Origin: Streptomyces sp. SCSIO 30461 | GTDB taxonomy: Bacteria; Actinomycetota; Actinomycetes; Streptomycetales; Streptomycetaceae | Assembly (NCBI RefSeq): GCF_037023745.1 | Contig: NZ_CP146101.1 | Span: 4,022,001-4,086,000, forward strand | DNA: 64,000 nucleotides | Direction: 5' to 3' | Part shown: one piece after another, positions 63,662 to 64,000 of the stretch | Position numbering within the stretch: the stretch's first letter is position 1 | Layout of the letters: the number at the start of each line of letters is the position of its first letter | The notes under the pieces: model-generated | Databases searched by the model: none | What the model was told of the DNA's origin: nothing | The model's input: only the letters and a program-made list of their open reading frames with translations | Position numbers and translations under genes: made by a program

Positions 63662-64000
63662 ATGACCCCGACCGTCGACAGTGCCGCACCCCTCGCCGAG
63701 AGCGAACTGCGAGCTCTGGATGCGCACTGGCGCGCCGCCAATTATCTGGCGGCCGGGCAGATCTACCTGCTGTCGAATCCGCTGCTGCGTGAACCGCTGC
63801 GCCCTGAGCACATCAAACCGCGGCTGATGGGCCACTGGGGAACAACTCCGGGGCTGACCCTCGTCTACACCCATCTCAACCGCGTCATCAGCAGTCGAGG
63901 GCAGGACGCTCTCTGCATCTGGGGACCGGGGCATGGCGGCTCGGCGGTTCTCGCGGGTTGCTGGCTGGAGGGCACCTACACCCGTACCTATCCAGACGTT
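63662..64000 (+). CDS. xfp: phosphoketolase, N-terminal part (runs off the right edge)
   Basis: ATG 63662, 113 residues visible. ELRALDAHWRAANYLAAGQI, LLREPLRPEHIKPRLMGHWG, TTPGLTLVYTHLNRVISSRG and IWGPGHGGSAVLAGCWLEGT match the start of xylulose-5-phosphate/fructose-6-phosphate phosphoketolase, including the thiamine-diphosphate-side GHWGTTPGL and GPGHGG motifs. It splits sugar phosphates with phosphate to acetyl phosphate. The 240 bp upstream show no other gene. Confidence 0.92.
   Translation, partial: MTPTVDSAAPLAESELRALDAHWRAANYLAAGQIYLLSNPLLREPLRPEHIKPRLMGHWGTTPGLTLVYTHLNRVISSRGQDALCIWGPGHGGSAVLAGCWLEGTYTRTYPDV

Noticed and set aside
1..64000. CRISPR array, tRNA or rRNA genes
   Set aside because: I saw no regularly spaced short repeats and no tRNA cloverleaf with the conserved TTCGA arm. 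A tRNAscan and CRISPR finder run would settle it.

Overview
The window reads as actinomycete DNA, most likely Streptomyces or a close relative. GC and third-position GC are very high, GTG and TTG starts are common, and several families are typical of streptomycetes: helicase-associated-domain helicase, DUF6233, the XRE / ImmA-IrrE / MAB_1171c-type operon, and an RpoA very close to the Streptomyces form. It looks like a decaying accessory region such as a chromosome arm or large plasmid. Roughly two thirds of it is insertion sequences (IS110, ISL3, IS3, IS1182, IS6, IS21, IS630, IS1380, IS5, IS4, IS256) and group II introns, many nested inside one another, with short runs of host genes and gene stumps between them.

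Layout. 1-6.3 kb: end of a helicase, a chimeric HNH gene, a group II intron 3' remnant, DUF6233 and endonuclease VII-like proteins. 6.6-13.2 kb: an XRE / ImmA-IrrE / membrane-protein operon broken by ISL3 (itself carrying an IS3) and by IS110, then an IS1182 stump. 13.2-15.8 kb: a quiet island with a cold-shock protein, a small ORF, a complete second-type rpoA and a small basic protein. 15.8-23.2 kb: IS6, ISL3, IS21 and inverted ISL3 inside what looks like a recombinase/accessory-protein operon. 23.2-27.5 kb: an aminoglycoside-phosphotransferase-like kinase, an IS3 wreck, an epoxide-hydrolase-like protein divergent from an XRE-cupin regulator, and gene stumps. 27.6-35.6 kb: IS630 carrying a group II intron that carries IS1380, abutting IS1182 that carries IS3. 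35.7-39.0 kb: ATP-grasp, GNAT and HD proteins. 39.0-44.5 kb: IS5 carrying a group II intron, then a frameshifted IS4. 44.7-45.8 kb: a LysR regulator and a gene stump. 45.8-48.4 kb: IS3 carrying IS110. 48.4-52.2 kb: an orphan intron domain V, a TetR / DJ-1-PfpI / DUF1330 module with two matching operator-like palindromes, and decayed MFS and HbpS-like genes. 52.2-54.6 kb: IS4, IS6 and IS3 pieces and a DUF2182 membrane protein. 54.8-60.6 kb: IS256 carrying IS4 carrying a group II intron. 60.6-63.4 kb: IS3, IS1182, IS1380 and IS5 remnants. 63.66 kb to the edge: start of a phosphoketolase gene.

The clearest unusual signal is that three large group II introns sit exactly inside transposase genes of three different IS families (IS630, IS5, IS4). 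Removing each intron restores the transposase frame at the junction, so the IS genes act as homes for the introns. Two more intron 3' ends (domain V) survive as remnants, one of them beside an IS5 transposase stump. The second notable feature is a full-length rpoA away from its ribosomal-protein operon, next to a cold-shock gene. Many insertion events can be ordered from target duplications that I read by eye.
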